Shown: positions 1-10,264, counted from the stretch's first letter. The stretch is DNA of 64,000 nt from Halichondria panicea (GCF_963675165.1 NC_087392.1:3115001-3179000); one strand, 5' to 3'. The notes: a model not told the origin generated them from the sequence alone. Numbers and translations: made by a program.

Positions 1-112
1 GTACAACATTGATCACTGCACCTGCTTCTAATTTAAAATCTCTCCTAAGGTTTCTCCTAGCCAGATCTACGGAGATGAGACTTATCTTCCTGGATTGAAC
101 AGGAGTCTGACG
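1..112 (-). repeat. Dispersed repeat copy in the last visible PGK intron
   Basis: The reverse complement of this stretch closely matches 45675-45797 (shared blocks such as AGAAGCAGGTGCAGTGATCA and GACTCCTGTTCA). It starts just downstream of the PGK donor at 201-206, so it sits in the intron or in DNA replacing the PGK 3' end. The element continues beyond the window edge; no termini are seen. Confidence 0.75.
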
Positions 113-206
113 TGTACATGTAGGTGACCCGAAGCCAACAAACCATTATCCTCCAGTTGTTAAAGATTAACTACTGTACTATCACCCATTTCTTCTAATG
201 ACATAC

Positions 207-1898
207 CAATAATGGAAGTGGCTCCTTTTTTAGTAGCAAGTACCACTGTCTCCAGTACACTCTTAGAACCAGTAGCAAACTTGTCCATCTCAAACACTCC
301 AACCGGTCCATTCCAAATAACAGTGGCAGCACGTGTTATAATGCCTGAGAAGGTGGCTATGGAGTCTGGTCCCACATCTAGACCCATCCACCCATCAGGA
401 ATACCCGAGCCCACTGTTGCTGTGCCAGTCTGTGGGGAGCATGTGAAGTATATTGTACCAAAGGTAATCGATTAGGACCTACAATAGCGTCTTTGTCAAA
501 CTTGTCAGCAGTGATGAAATCAGTGGGGAGATGAATTTTAACACCTTTCTTCTCAGCCTTAGCCATTAATTTTCCAACAATGCTAGCCCCTTCTTCGTCA
601 AAGAGAGAAGCACCAATCTGTGATAAAATTAAAAATTTTTAAGAGAATTAGAGCTCACTGTACCTTCATTCCATAAAGTGTCTTCAGGAACGTGTAAGCC
701 ATTCCACCACCAATGATCATTTCATTGACCTTGTCCAAGAGATTATCGATAAGTTTAATCTTGTCATGGACCTTAGCCCTATTGAGGAAACAGCAGTTAT
801 TGTATAATTATTAGGCTACGAGATTGTATGTAATTATCATTAGCAATATCTCTCACCCTCCTAAGATAGCCAAAAAGGGTCTCCTAGGGTCACCAAGAGC
901 CTGTCCAAAGTATGTCAACTCCTTCTTGACTAAAAACCCTGAAGCTCTCTGTGGGAGGTCTATCCCCACCATGGAGCTATGGGCACGGTGAGCTGTCCCA
1001 AACGCATCATTCACATATACATCACCCAGTTTAGTCAGAGATGCCCTAAAAGCCTGCACATCTGCATCTGAAGCCTTGATCTTTTTCCCAGAAGTGTCTT
1101 TACCCTTGCCTTCTTCTTCCACGTGAAACCGAAGATTTTCCAGCAATATGACTGACCCTGATGAAAAAGTTATGTGCATCACACTACAATGAGATTTTGG
1201 ACTTTAAGTTTACTATGGTTAATTCACCTTTGGTCGGATTTAGACATGCAGCCTCCACTTCTGGTCCAACGCAGTCCAACAGGAAAGTAACCTCCCTAAA
1301 CAGAAGGTTGAGTGTTAAGTGCTTATCGGATTTTATCAATTGAAATCGATATGTACTATGATACCGATTGGTCTGCTGTACTAAATAATACAGAAACAGC
1401 TCTAGTTTTATTCTACAAAAGTTTTATACCACAACATTTGCTCCACATGTGTATATACCTGTCCAAAAGCTCCTTCAGCTCTTGGGCCACAGGTGCAAGA
1501 GAATACTTGTCATTCCTGGTGCCCTCTGGTCTGCCCAAGTGGCTCATGAGCACAACACTCTTTGCTCCATTGGTAAGGGCATACTGAATACTTGGCAGTG
1601 CAGCTACAATCCTTTAAAGATAGAAAGAGAAAATAAATGAAAGTTCCAGTGCTAGGGTGACAGTCTATTTCTAACAATGATTCGAACTATTTCATACAGT
1701 ACAATTATACATGTAGACTACCTTTGGTTGCTTGTGATAGTATTTCCTTCCAATGGCACATTGAAATCGACTCTGTATTGTTAAGGCTAAATTTAAAAAA
1801 TGTGTACCTGTACTGTATCTTAAAAACACCAACCTCATTAGAACCCTCTTGTCCCTAAGGTTCAGAGTATCAAGACTGAGCTTACTGAGGAAAGCCAT
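207..1898 (-). CDS. PGK1: Phosphoglycerate kinase, 3' end outside window
   Basis: Glycolytic enzyme that transfers phosphate from 1,3-bisphosphoglycerate to ADP; cytosolic. Eight exons read on the minus strand: 1834-1898, 1722-1772, 1459-1611, 1228-1295, 857-1157, 664-778, 479-617 and 207-419, all with GT-AG junctions and consistent phase, giving about 368 residues of a usual ~417. The start [19 protein letters not shown] matches the family N-terminus. Other hallmarks are VDFNVPLEG (substrate Asp/Asn), [45 protein letters not shown] and WNGPVGVFE. The terminal GGGDT-containing segment (last ~48 residues) is missing: after ATT-ATT-G comes a good donor (gtatgt at 201-206) and then repeat DNA up to the window edge, so the last exon probably lies to the left. 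Identity is certain; completeness cannot be judged. Confidence 0.95.
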
Positions 1899-2242
1899 TT
1901 TGATGTGTGCAGAATTACTTAACTGGAACTAGACTGTAAGTGTAAGGTCAAAGGTCAAGAATAATTGCACGTGTAGAATCTTCTTTCTAGCAAAGCCACC
2001 AAGCTGCACTACTATACTAGACTGTACTGTCGTACAGACTAGACTACGGACTAGATTTATGTTGTAAACCTGAAGTCAAGGAGTCATGCATCTGGAATAT
2101 GCAAAAGGTGATTTTAATAGCAATGTTTTCACATAATAATTTGTTAGATCTACTTGATGATATAATTATCTCATAGACGGAGTTCGAGTACGTGGAGACT
2201 TTAATATTGTGTGCTATATTAAAACGTTCACATGCATACAAT

Positions 2243-2394
2243 CATAGATATAAGAAGGAAGGGGAAGGGGGTTGGAAACGGAGTACGTGCGCGCGCACAA
2301 TCACTTGGGTGCAGACCGTGTTTTGCCTCCAGACACCCATAAAATCATCACGTGCACCACTCCGTTTCCTATCCCTCTAACTCTTCAATCTATG
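2243..2394. mobile_element. Short MITE, 'CATAGAT' family
   Basis: About 152 b. The left end CATAGATATAAGAAGGAAGG and the right end CTCTTCAATCTATG are inverted, with inner blocks TTGGAAACGGAG and CTCCGTTTCCTATCC. Same terminal family as the larger element at 44631-45164 and the single-ended pieces at about 11317, 25165 and 60150. No clear target duplication. It lies in the PGK/beta-helix intergenic gap. Confidence 0.6.
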
Positions 2395-2414
2395 ATTAGC
2401 TCAAATAAGAATTT

Positions 2415-2498
2415 CACTGGATAATACACGTTTTTAAGCAGCTAGAAATTGAGGCAAGTAGACTGAGTAGAGCGCTATCTCCAATTAGATGCGACCCT
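2415..2498 (+). repeat. Dispersed repeat, paired with 9664-9750
   Basis: Shares CTAGAAATTGAGGCAAGTAG and AGACTGAGTAGAGC with 9664-9750 in the same orientation at roughly 85% by eye. Family unknown. Confidence 0.7.
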
Positions 2499-2649
2499 CT
2501 AAATAAGTGACACCAGGTCTTCAACATAACTTTTTGTCCTCCAAAAAAAGTGACCTCTGGCTTCGTAATCATTAAAAAGTGTCACCTTAATTATGGTAAT
2601 ATTCATTTTTAAGTTGGTTTTGATATTGTCTACCCATTTAGAAAGATAC

Positions 2650-2843
2650 TGTATAGTACAGTGGGTATATTTCGAGGGTATAAACCTTCGCGGATTGACT
2701 GTTAGAAAGGTTTTCGCGGAATAGCAGCCTTTCTGCAGCATGCATGCATGCGATATTAAATTCGTGGGTATAATGTTTGTGGTACATGCTTGATCAGCGA
2801 AAACCGCTGACATTTATACCCTTGAAATATACACGCTATACGG
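2650..2843. mobile_element. MITE with inverted ends (GTATATTTCGAGGGTATAAA)
   Basis: Inverted ends GTGGGTATATTTCGAGGG near 2660 and CCCTTGAAATATACACGCTATACGG at 2819-2843 enclose a further inverted core (CTTCGCGGATTGAC against GCGAAAACCGC). The outermost right end resembles the TACCGTATAGCG family seen five more times in this window. About 190 b, no coding capacity. Confidence 0.6.
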
Positions 2844-3481
2844 TTGGTTCATTGAATTGGCACAGTTATTTTACGACAGAACTTTTCTACATCTCCTTAT
2901 GTTTGTGACTGTACAGACAGAACTCATCTCAAAAATTTGCTGTCCAAGCTGCTTTTTACTGCTTGGTGGGGTCTCACTAACTATTGCTGCTACCTTGTTC
3001 CTAGCCATTACTACTACATGGAGCTCAATTTGTCACAGCGTCATGAACATGCACACAGGCCACGTATTAGTAATTAACAATGTATGTAAGTGGACCGTAT
3101 TTGTACATACATGATTGTAATTTGCTATTCATGACGTCGTGACGGATTGACGTAGGGCTTCTCCCGTATTATTGTTCCATGCTTTGGTACTTCCCCCGGC
3201 CAATTTTATTTTATAATTATGTATGATTACCTTAAAGTGACATAGGTAGATTTGTTTGCAATTTCACTTTTGCTGGTATTAAATTCTGCTAATTATTGCT
3301 CAAGTTGTGAAATTAATATTATTCATAATTACTCGCAAGTGGTTTTAATGAGTTCATTGCAATTTCCAATTAGTACACATTTTTGCGACTTTACTGTCAT
3401 TCGCAGAAATAACAGAAATTAATACTCGCGAAAATATGTAAGTAATCTCAGGCTTTAAAAAGAAATTTCTTTGGTACCTAG
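2844..3481. other. Intergenic, upstream of the beta-helix gene
   Basis: AT-rich, about 640 b. No gene was recognised. It should hold the promoter and, if the downstream reading frame lacks its own ATG, a 5' exon. A plausible short intron is 3438-3481 (gtaagt donor at 3438, ctag acceptor ending 3481), but the exon upstream of it hits an in-frame stop at 3410-3412 before any ATG, so the true 5' exon was not identified. Confidence 0.4.
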
Positions 3482-3483
3482 AC

Positions 3484-6400
3484 TTGGTGTTGCTGGCTGT
3501 CGTGTGCTACCTGTGCAGCCTGGGCAGATGTCATGACATCTATGTAGATCCCAATACTGGTATGGACACCGACAACTGTTGGAATGGGTCAGTGCCCTGC
3601 AAAACATTGAAAATGGGACTCAAAGCTTTACAAAACAACAGTAATACCACAATTTGGACAAGCGCTGGAGTGTACAACATTACAGAGGATCACAAGTTTG
3701 AAAATCGAAAGAATATAGCAATCGTTGGTGTCACTACAAATGGATCCTTGTCTTCTGCAATCTCAGTTTTAGTCTCATGTAGCAATTTCAGTGGTGGGCT
3801 AACGTTTATAAACTCGAGCAATATTACTCTTAGAGGCATCAGTATTGTTGGTTGTGGTGCCCTTCATTACAGTACCAGTAAGAACTTTACTGAATCTCGA
3901 TTTAAATTTGCCGAATTCTATGCTGCTTTATATTTTCTCTATTGTGAAGATGTAACCTTGCAGATTGTTCACATCAACAACAGTGTTGGTACTGGAGCTG
4001 TGTTCTACAGTACAGTCGGCAATAATGTAATTGACGGTACAATTTTTCATAGCAATAGTGCCCAGCAGGGAACACCAGGAGGTGGAGGTTTGTACATAGA
4101 GTTCTCGTATTGTACGCCAAGCACAAATGATGGGGCGTATGACGATTGCAGCTTGGGATCAAATGTTCCAGAGTTTTATGCACGAGATGCTTACTACTTA
4201 ATCAGCCAAAGCTTGTTTGATAAGAACAAAGCCTCTCTTATCAATCCTGAGAGCCATACCTTTATTTTGCCACAAAATAGCTCTCATTTGGCTTTTGGTC
4301 GCGGAGGGGGAGTTTCTGTGTTCTTCAAAGGCAATGCATCTTGTAATACAGTTACTATCAATAATTGCATTATAACAAACAATGAAGCATTGTGGGGAGC
4401 AGGACTATTTGTGGAGTATCAGGATATGAGTTTTAGCAACAAGATGCTTATCGGAGATTCACATATTATCAATAACCATGTCACAAACCCTTCAAATGAG
4501 AGTGGAACAGGAGGGGGAGGAGCAAGAGTGGGATTTATCTTTTTTGATCGTACTCACGTTTGCCATAACTTAATAGAGTTTCAAAACGTCAATTTTAGTG
4601 GAAATCGAGCCTATTATGGTGGAGGGCTGTCATTTTATACTGCACGGGAGAATGCTTCTGTGGCCACCAACACTCTTACCTTCCACAACTGTACATGGAG
4701 GAGCAACACAGCGAGAGTAGGCACAGCTGTAGACCTGTCCGTGTGGCATCCTGTATCAGAGGGGGCACTAGTCAGGCCCTTATTTTCGTATTGCTCATTC
4801 AGTTGGAACAATGCTAATTATGCCAGGATAACTACTATCGGTTCGTTTGTTGGGCTTGGGACGTTGTATTCTGATTCTATCCCAGCATTGTTCAAAAACA
4901 ATGTAAACTTTTCACACAATACACAAACAGCCCTAGCAGCTGTTGGCACAGGAATCCACTTCATGAAGAACACAATAGCTTGGTTTCATAGCAATACTGG
5001 CAGAAATGGTGGGGCTATTGCGTTGATGGGTTATGCCTTTATTGAAGTTGCAAGTAACACCACTTTCCATTTTGTTAACAACTCGGCTGATCTAAAGGGA
5101 GGTGCTATATATGGTCATTCGATTGGAGAACATGATCTTATATCTTCTCGAAACTGCTTTATTCGTTACAATGACATTTACGTGACACCTCAAAATTGGA
5201 ATGTAACATTTTCCTTTGAGGGGAATAGAGCACAAAACCAATCAAACTCAATCTATGTGACCTCCCTGCTCACCTGTTTGTGGGGCGGGGCTTTTGGCTC
5301 AACTAATGAGGGCACACAAAATGTGTTCTGTTGGAATAATGGGACTGCACACTGGCATTATGATGGAAACTGTTCAGCAAATATTGCAACTTCTCCTGCT
5401 CATTTCCGTGCTAATACTAAGACAGACTCCAGCTATGCAATGACCATGATTCCTGGAAAACGAAAGAAGTTTCCATTTTCAACTGTCGATGACAAACAAC
5501 TCGATGTTACACAGTACACTGTTCTTATTGCTCGAACAGAAACAAACACAACCAACAATGATAAAATTTTTCTCGATGGCAGCTCAGTATATATTTCAGA
5601 CAATAGTTTGGAAGTGCATGGCAAACCCTACGCTAGTGGGACTGTGAGAATTGAAACTATTGATCCTCGCGTAGTGTACACACAAATAAATGTGACGGTA
5701 CAAAAATGTCCTCCTGGTATGATATATTCTTCTTCTGATTCTGGTCTGAATTCTTCCTGTACTTGTGGCAATGGCGCTTTATACAACCGTCTAATCTTGT
5801 GTGATAGAGATAAGTACAGCACATCGCTTCAACGTGGTTCCTGGATTGGCTTCTATAACTCTGACCCCGAATTACTAGTTGGACAGTGCCTCTACTGTGC
5901 CGGAATAGACTTAGATAATCGCTATATTCCTCTCCATGATGATCTTCACTTTCTATGCGGTAGAATAAATCGTACTGGCATATTGTGTGGGGCGTGTGAG
6001 CACCCTTATGGACCTGCTGTTAACTCGAAACACTTCACATGCATGGAGTGTAACGATCAAGATGAACACCTTAACTGGTTCTTCTATTTACTTACCGAGT
6101 TCCTACCAATAACAATATTTTTCCTCTTTGTTGTCCTTTTTAATGTCAGTGTCACCTCAGGTCCTGCCAATGCATTTGTTTTCTTTGCTCAAATGACTAC
6201 TACCGCTCTAAACTTGGACGGCGATGGCTTTGTTCAGGTCAATACAGTGTTACCAAATGGAAATACAGTTGATGACATATTCCGTACTATACCATATGAT
6301 TTCTGGAATCTCAACTTTTTCAGACCATACCTTCCTAAGTTTTGCTTGAGTTCGAGCATTTCCACTTTGCAACTCCTTGCTACTGGATATGTCACAGCCT

Positions 6401-7719
6401 TTTACCCACTTGTGCTTGTGGCTGTATTTTTCTTTTTTTCATGGCTCTATTCTCGAGGATTCAGACCAATACTGTTACTCTGCCGACCATTCCATTCTTG
6501 TTTTGCAAGGATAAATCGCATATTGGATGTTCGAAAGTCTATTCTCCATGCACTCGCAACTTTTCTTCTTCTCTCTTACACAAAATTTACACTAGTGTCT
6601 TTTTTCTTGCTTACCTCAACTCCCCTAATCCGTGCTAATGGTTCAGTAGCTTCATTTAATCTATATTATGATGGGCGCATTGTTTTTGGGAGTGCAGAAC
6701 ACCTTCCATACTTGATTCCTTCTATGGTAGTGTTGGCTACCTTTGTTGCTATCCCTCCTATCATCCTTATAGCCCCCTCCGCAGTTCATGTTATACAGAA
6801 ATGGTGTGGTAGAACTCCAGACCTCTGTGGCGGTGCAATGTTCAGCCAATTTCTAAATGCATTTCATGGTTGCTATAAGGACGGAACGGGTGGAGAATAT
6901 GATCAAGGTAACAAATCCGATTGTCGCTGGTTCGCAGGTTTATACTTTATTCTACGTGTTGTTCTACTAGCTATCTATGCATTCACTGCAGACTGGTTTT
7001 TTCAGTCTGTGCTTCAGTTGGTGGTTTGCATTGGAGCACTAATAGCTTTTGTAGTGTTTCGTCCGTACAAAAATGACCTGTACAATAAAGTAGATGCTGC
7101 TTTCTTCGGCATTATTGCATTGCTTTGTTCATTATCTTTGCAAAACTACTATTCTAGCATTGTAGGTTCAACGTTATCACCATGGACGTTTGTGTTTCAG
7201 TACTTTCTCTTTGTCTGTCCTCTGATTTATATATCTTTTGTTGTTGTCTACTTCTTTTGGAGAAGAAACAAATCTATCGTCAAGAAACTGTATCAGAAAT
7301 GTTTAAAAAAGTTACTGATGAATACTGGATCTCCAGAGCTAGTGCAAGATGATAATGACTTCTTCCAAGATGCAGAAGCAGCTGGGAGATTTGGCAGTCC
7401 AGAAAGGAACACCTACTCTCAAAGTCCATGTTTGTCTGTGCAGGAAAACCAACCTCTACTGCAAAACGAACCACGCCGACGTATCTCACCGCCCCCAAAC
7501 TGCAGTGAGAGCTCAGGAGGGAGTAACAATGAGAATGGGTCAAGTAACAGTGGTACCCACCTTTCTGCTGGAACACAAACACCTACCTTAGGTGCAGAAA
7601 CTTATAACAATTTTGGGGTAGACGTTTTTGAAGTGACACCGCCAGGAGCATCTAATGGACCTGGAGTCGAAGTTGAAACTCTGTCTAAAAGACGAAAGAA
7701 TATATTCTTCACTCAATAA
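3484..7719 (+). CDS. Large beta-helix, Cys-rich, multi-pass surface protein
   Basis: Uninterrupted 1,411-codon frame. Residues 1-16 are hydrophobic (VLLAVVCYLCSLG), a likely signal peptide. About 20-700 are repetitive, Asn/Gly/Ser-rich, with many N-x-S/T sites and recurring NN..GGGGLY / GGAIA / NRAYYGGGLSF turns, as in right-handed parallel beta-helix (Pmp/pectin-lyase-like) ectodomains. About 740-860 form a Cys-rich module (CPPGMIY, SCTCGNG, QCLYC, GILCGAC, TCMEC). Eight hydrophobic segments follow at about 863-887, 962-990, 1020-1046, 1077-1102, 1149-1168, 1171-1192, 1204-1224 and 1234-1259, then a Ser/Gly/Asn-rich tail with an acidic dileucine-type motif (ENQPLL). I infer a surface adhesin or receptor; function unknown. 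The frame starts at TTG with no ATG before MDTDNCW (codon ~28), so the true start is probably in an unseen 5' exon. The absence of introns is unlike every neighbour. Gene reality is near certain. Confidence 0.85.
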   Translation: MVLLAVVCYLCSLGRCHDIYVDPNTGMDTDNCWNGSVPCKTLKMGLKALQNNSNTTIWTSAGVYNITEDHKFENRKNIAIVGVTTNGSLSSAISVLVSCSNFSGGLTFINSSNITLRGISIVGCGALHYSTSKNFTESRFKFAEFYAALYFLYCEDVTLQIVHINNSVGTGAVFYSTVGNNVIDGTIFHSNSAQQGTPGGGGLYIEFSYCTPSTNDGAYDDCSLGSNVPEFYARDAYYLISQSLFDKNKASLINPESHTFILPQNSSHLAFGRGGGVSVFFKGNASCNTVTINNCIITNNEALWGAGLFVEYQDMSFSNKMLIGDSHIINNHVTNPSNESGTGGGGARVGFIFFDRTHVCHNLIEFQNVNFSGNRAYYGGGLSFYTARENASVATNTLTFHNCTWRSNTARVGTAVDLSVWHPVSEGALVRPLFSYCSFSWNNANYARITTIGSFVGLGTLYSDSIPALFKNNVNFSHNTQTALAAVGTGIHFMKNTIAWFHSNTGRNGGAIALMGYAFIEVASNTTFHFVNNSADLKGGAIYGHSIGEHDLISSRNCFIRYNDIYVTPQNWNVTFSFEGNRAQNQSNSIYVTSLLTCLWGGAFGSTNEGTQNVFCWNNGTAHWHYDGNCSANIATSPAHFRANTKTDSSYAMTMIPGKRKKFPFSTVDDKQLDVTQYTVLIARTETNTTNNDKIFLDGSSVYISDNSLEVHGKPYASGTVRIETIDPRVVYTQINVTVQKCPPGMIYSSSDSGLNSSCTCGNGALYNRLILCDRDKYSTSLQRGSWIGFYNSDPELLVGQCLYCAGIDLDNRYIPLHDDLHFLCGRINRTGILCGACEHPYGPAVNSKHFTCMECNDQDEHLNWFFYLLTEFLPITIFFLFVVLFNVSVTSGPANAFVFFAQMTTTALNLDGDGFVQVNTVLPNGNTVDDIFRTIPYDFWNLNFFRPYLPKFCLSSSISTLQLLATGYVTAFYPLVLVAVFFFFSWLYSRGFRPILLLCRPFHSCFARINRILDVRKSILHALATFLLLSYTKFTLVSFFLLTSTPLIRANGSVASFNLYYDGRIVFGSAEHLPYLIPSMVVLATFVAIPPIILIAPSAVHVIQKWCGRTPDLCGGAMFSQFLNAFHGCYKDGTGGEYDQGNKSDCRWFAGLYFILRVVLLAIYAFTADWFFQSVLQLVVCIGALIAFVVFRPYKNDLYNKVDAAFFGIIALLCSLSLQNYYSSIVGSTLSPWTFVFQYFLFVCPLIYISFVVVYFFWRRNKSIVKKLYQKCLKKLLMNTGSPELVQDDNDFFQDAEAAGRFGSPERNTYSQSPCLSVQENQPLLQNEPRRRISPPPNCSESSGGSNNENGSSNSGTHLSAGTQTPTLGAETYNNFGVDVFEVTPPGASNGPGVEVETLSKRRKNIFFTQ

Positions 7720-7818
7720 TATTAACTTTGATTGTTGTTCCCATTACTTAATTTGTTGTGTGTGCATTTTTTTGTTTTCTGCGTTCGTATACTTATAATT
7801 ATAAGCACATAGTATTCT

Positions 7819-7824
7819 AATAAA
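7819..7824 (+). terminator. Poly(A) signal of the beta-helix gene
   Basis: AATAAA 100 b downstream of the TAA stop, followed by a TTGTTGTCTGTTTATT-rich stretch, as expected for a cleavage/polyadenylation region. Confidence 0.6.
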
Positions 7825-8100
7825 AAAACTTGTTGTCTGTTTATTACAATCTGTTTTGATCTATTGAATTTCCGATCTTATTATTTATACCTTTTACAAT
7901 TAATTCATGTTTGCTGCAATCTGATTGGTTAGTGAAAAACTCTGGTTAGAGAAAGTGTTCTATCCCACTGTTTATACTTGTCTAAATCGGTGTATTCCTG
8001 GGATTATAATTATTAGTCTCGTGTGGCCTTTCCCTGCAGAGATAGGCTAGAGCAGTTTGATCATGAGTCAAAATAATTATGTGAAATATTGCTAAACACA

Positions 8101-8222
8101 CACAAACCCACTGCCATGCAAAACCTACTGGTTTTACTAATCTATCAATGACATTGACATTGACAAGCAAAAGTGCAAGTGAGCTTTGCGGTTACCCCCA
8201 CTTGCATGGCAGTGGGTTTGTG
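8101..8222. repeat. Perfect 20-b inverted repeat
   Basis: CACAAACCCACTGCCATGCA at 8101-8120 is perfectly inverted at 8203-8222 with an 82-b spacer. It could be a MITE remnant or hairpin. The rest of the 7725-8760 gap shows only a small hairpin near 8420-8455 (CATAGATTGAAG/CTTCAATCTATG). Confidence 0.7.
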
Positions 8223-8764
8223 CCTTAGCCTCCATTCCAGGCCACAAGGAAAAGCACTGTTGAAGGGGCTGGAGTCGAGGCTAGCTTATAATTATTAGCA
8301 GCCTCACCCAGAGAGCCTCACCTGTGGTTCCCAACCCCACACTCCGCCCAACTAGATCTATAGGCTTCTTTATAGCATCCACAGATCAGACTAGACAGCT
8401 CCAACCATATATATACCATATCCATAGATTGAAGCATTAGACTCTTCAATCTATGCTCCAACAGATGTTCACCGGCACTGGCAGTACTTGGATTTGTGCT
8501 CAAAACAGCTAAATTGTAAGGTTTTGTTCCTATATCTCACTTTGCAAGTACATTTATACTAATACTGCATGCTGCATTAAATGAAAGCCCATATTCAATA
8601 GAATGGGAATGGTCATGACTCTCTGATGAACACTGTCATTATTATTCTAAAAACAAAAGCTGTTTAATAACTGCTGATAGTACACTTTCACCTATTGTGT
8701 TTCCGTTCTTCCAGAGCGGCTCCTAAGTCAGCATGAGCAATGTCTAATCTATTTTGTTTATGCA

Positions 8765-8957
8765 TACCGTATAGCGGGTAATTTTCGTGGGGTAAAAAAT
8801 TGGAAAACAGTGGTTTTCGTGAGTAAAAATTTCGTTTAGTCTTGTTGCCTGCACTGCATTCATACGTTCCGGTAAGCCACCCCTACGTTAAAATTTCGTA
8901 GAGGTCACCTTGCCCACGAAAATAACTTACCTACGAAAATTACCCGCTATACGGGTA
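8765..8957. mobile_element. Palindromic MITE, TACCGTATAGCGGG family
   Basis: Begins TACCGTATAGCGGGTAATTT and ends with the inverse AAATTACCCGCTATACGGGTA. Inner arms (TTTCGTGAG / CCACGAAAA) also pair, so nearly the whole 193 b can fold back. The same sequence recurs in the opposite orientation at 9906-10089. Confidence 0.8.
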
Positions 8958-9663
8958 GTAGAACAGGAATATAACATTTAATTTTGTGGTGTTGCCTAAC
9001 TGGATAAAAACTGTGCCTTGTTGTTGCATACCACTTTTGACACATAATGTTTGTATGTATCAGTCACCTAAATTATGCCACGTAAGCTGCGTTTTTGTCA
9101 GAAGAAAAAACTAGGAAATCCAAAAACAGAAACATGCTAAACAGCGACCCAGACAGAGAGAGGACCAGATAGTAGATGTGCGTGCAGTTTAATGTTTAGA
9201 ACAAACCTCACTTTTGTCTTTTCGTATCTATGATTAGGCTAATTAACCTTGAGCGTGGGCGTAATTATGCTCTGGTGAATGCGTGCACGTACGTGTGCAG
9301 TTGGTTGGATTCCTCCCAACTAGTATGTGTACATGAGTAGGCCCAGAAAAGATAGCTATAAAGAAAAAGGTAACTGTACTATGCACTCGCCGAATTTCTT
9401 GTTTTTTCGCGCTTTTCTTGGCAATCCTAGCAACGTTCACATTGCAACTGTTTTTTTATAATTATGTATGGCAGACAGCTAGCTAGACTAGAATCTGATT
9501 TGTACCGTAGACTGGCGACCCTCCAAAATATGCGACACTCTCGAGCGCGCACGCTTGGTAATTTTCTGACCTCTAAAAGTATAGCGACAGCTGTGTCGCT
9601 ACTTTTAATGTCGCGTCCAAAATGGAGATAAATGTAGGTAATGACACCCTAGCCTCGATTCTA

Positions 9664-9750
9664 GCCTACTGGAAAATACGCGTTTTTAAGCGACTAGAAA
9701 TTGAGGCAAGTAGACTGAGTAGAGCTACCTCAAATTAGACGCGATCCGAA
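9664..9750 (+). repeat. Second copy of the 2415-2498 repeat
   Basis: Block CTAGAAATTGAGGCAAGTAG with flanks matching 2415-2498. It lies directly against the left end of the element at 9753. Nothing coding was recognised between 8958 and 9663. Confidence 0.7.
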
Positions 9751-9752
9751 GC

Positions 9753-10264
9753 TAGATGGGCGTGGTCCGCCTCCAAACGGGAAACGGGTTTCAGCCCTAT
9801 CTAGCATTAATTTTGTTCTGCTGCAGAAAATCATGCAGCACCAATCAAATTTCAGACTGCTTACGTAATGCATTTCAGCACCAATCAGATTGTATAGCCC
9901 TTGCATACCGCATAGCGGGTAATTTTCGTGGGCAAGCTGATTTTCACGAAATTTTCACGTAGACGTGGCTTACCGGAACGTAGGAAAGCAGTGCAGCCAC
10001 GAGACTAAACGAAATTTTTACTCACGAATACCACCGTTTCTAGAGTTGAACGAATATCTTACCCCACGAAAATTACCTGCTGTACGGTAATGCATTTGTT
10101 GGCTTCCCAGCTCCTCCCCTTCTCTGCAGCAAGCTGAGCTCTGTGGTTAGAGGCGTGGCTAATAATAATGATATTCATAGTTAGTTAGTACCCGATGCAA
10201 TAGAATGAATGCTACATAGGGCTGAAACCCATCCCCCTATTTTGGGGGACGAGCACACCCATCT
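9753..10264. mobile_element. MITE with TAGATGGGCGTGG ends, holding a nested MITE
   Basis: Left end TAGATGGGCGTGGTCC with GGGTTTCAGCCCTAT inside; right end inverted (GGGCTGAAACCCAT ... ACACCCATCTA). The interior contains GCACCAATCAGATT, shared with the element at 37298-37562, which has the same ends. The 9906-10089 palindromic MITE is inserted within it. Confidence 0.65.
9906..10089. mobile_element. Palindromic MITE nested in 9753-10264
   Basis: TACCGCATAGCGGGTAATTT at the left and AAATTACCTGCTGTACGGTA at the right; an opposite-orientation relative of 8765-8957 (shared GTGGCTTACCGGAACGTAGG). Being inside another element, it is the younger insertion. Confidence 0.8.

Noticed and set aside
160-200. 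GGTGATAGTACA just past the PGK donor as the missing GGGDT segment
   Set aside because: Would need a ~20-b intron without proper signals and runs into a stop after a few codons; treated as coincidence.
2857-3114. 85-codon hydrophobic plus-strand frame upstream of the beta-helix gene
   Set aside because: Tempting as a 5' exon, but no donor/acceptor pair joins it in phase to the downstream frame and no homology is recognised.
7280-7591. 100- and 80-codon frames inside the beta-helix gene's tail
   Set aside because: Alternate-frame shadows of the long coding frame.
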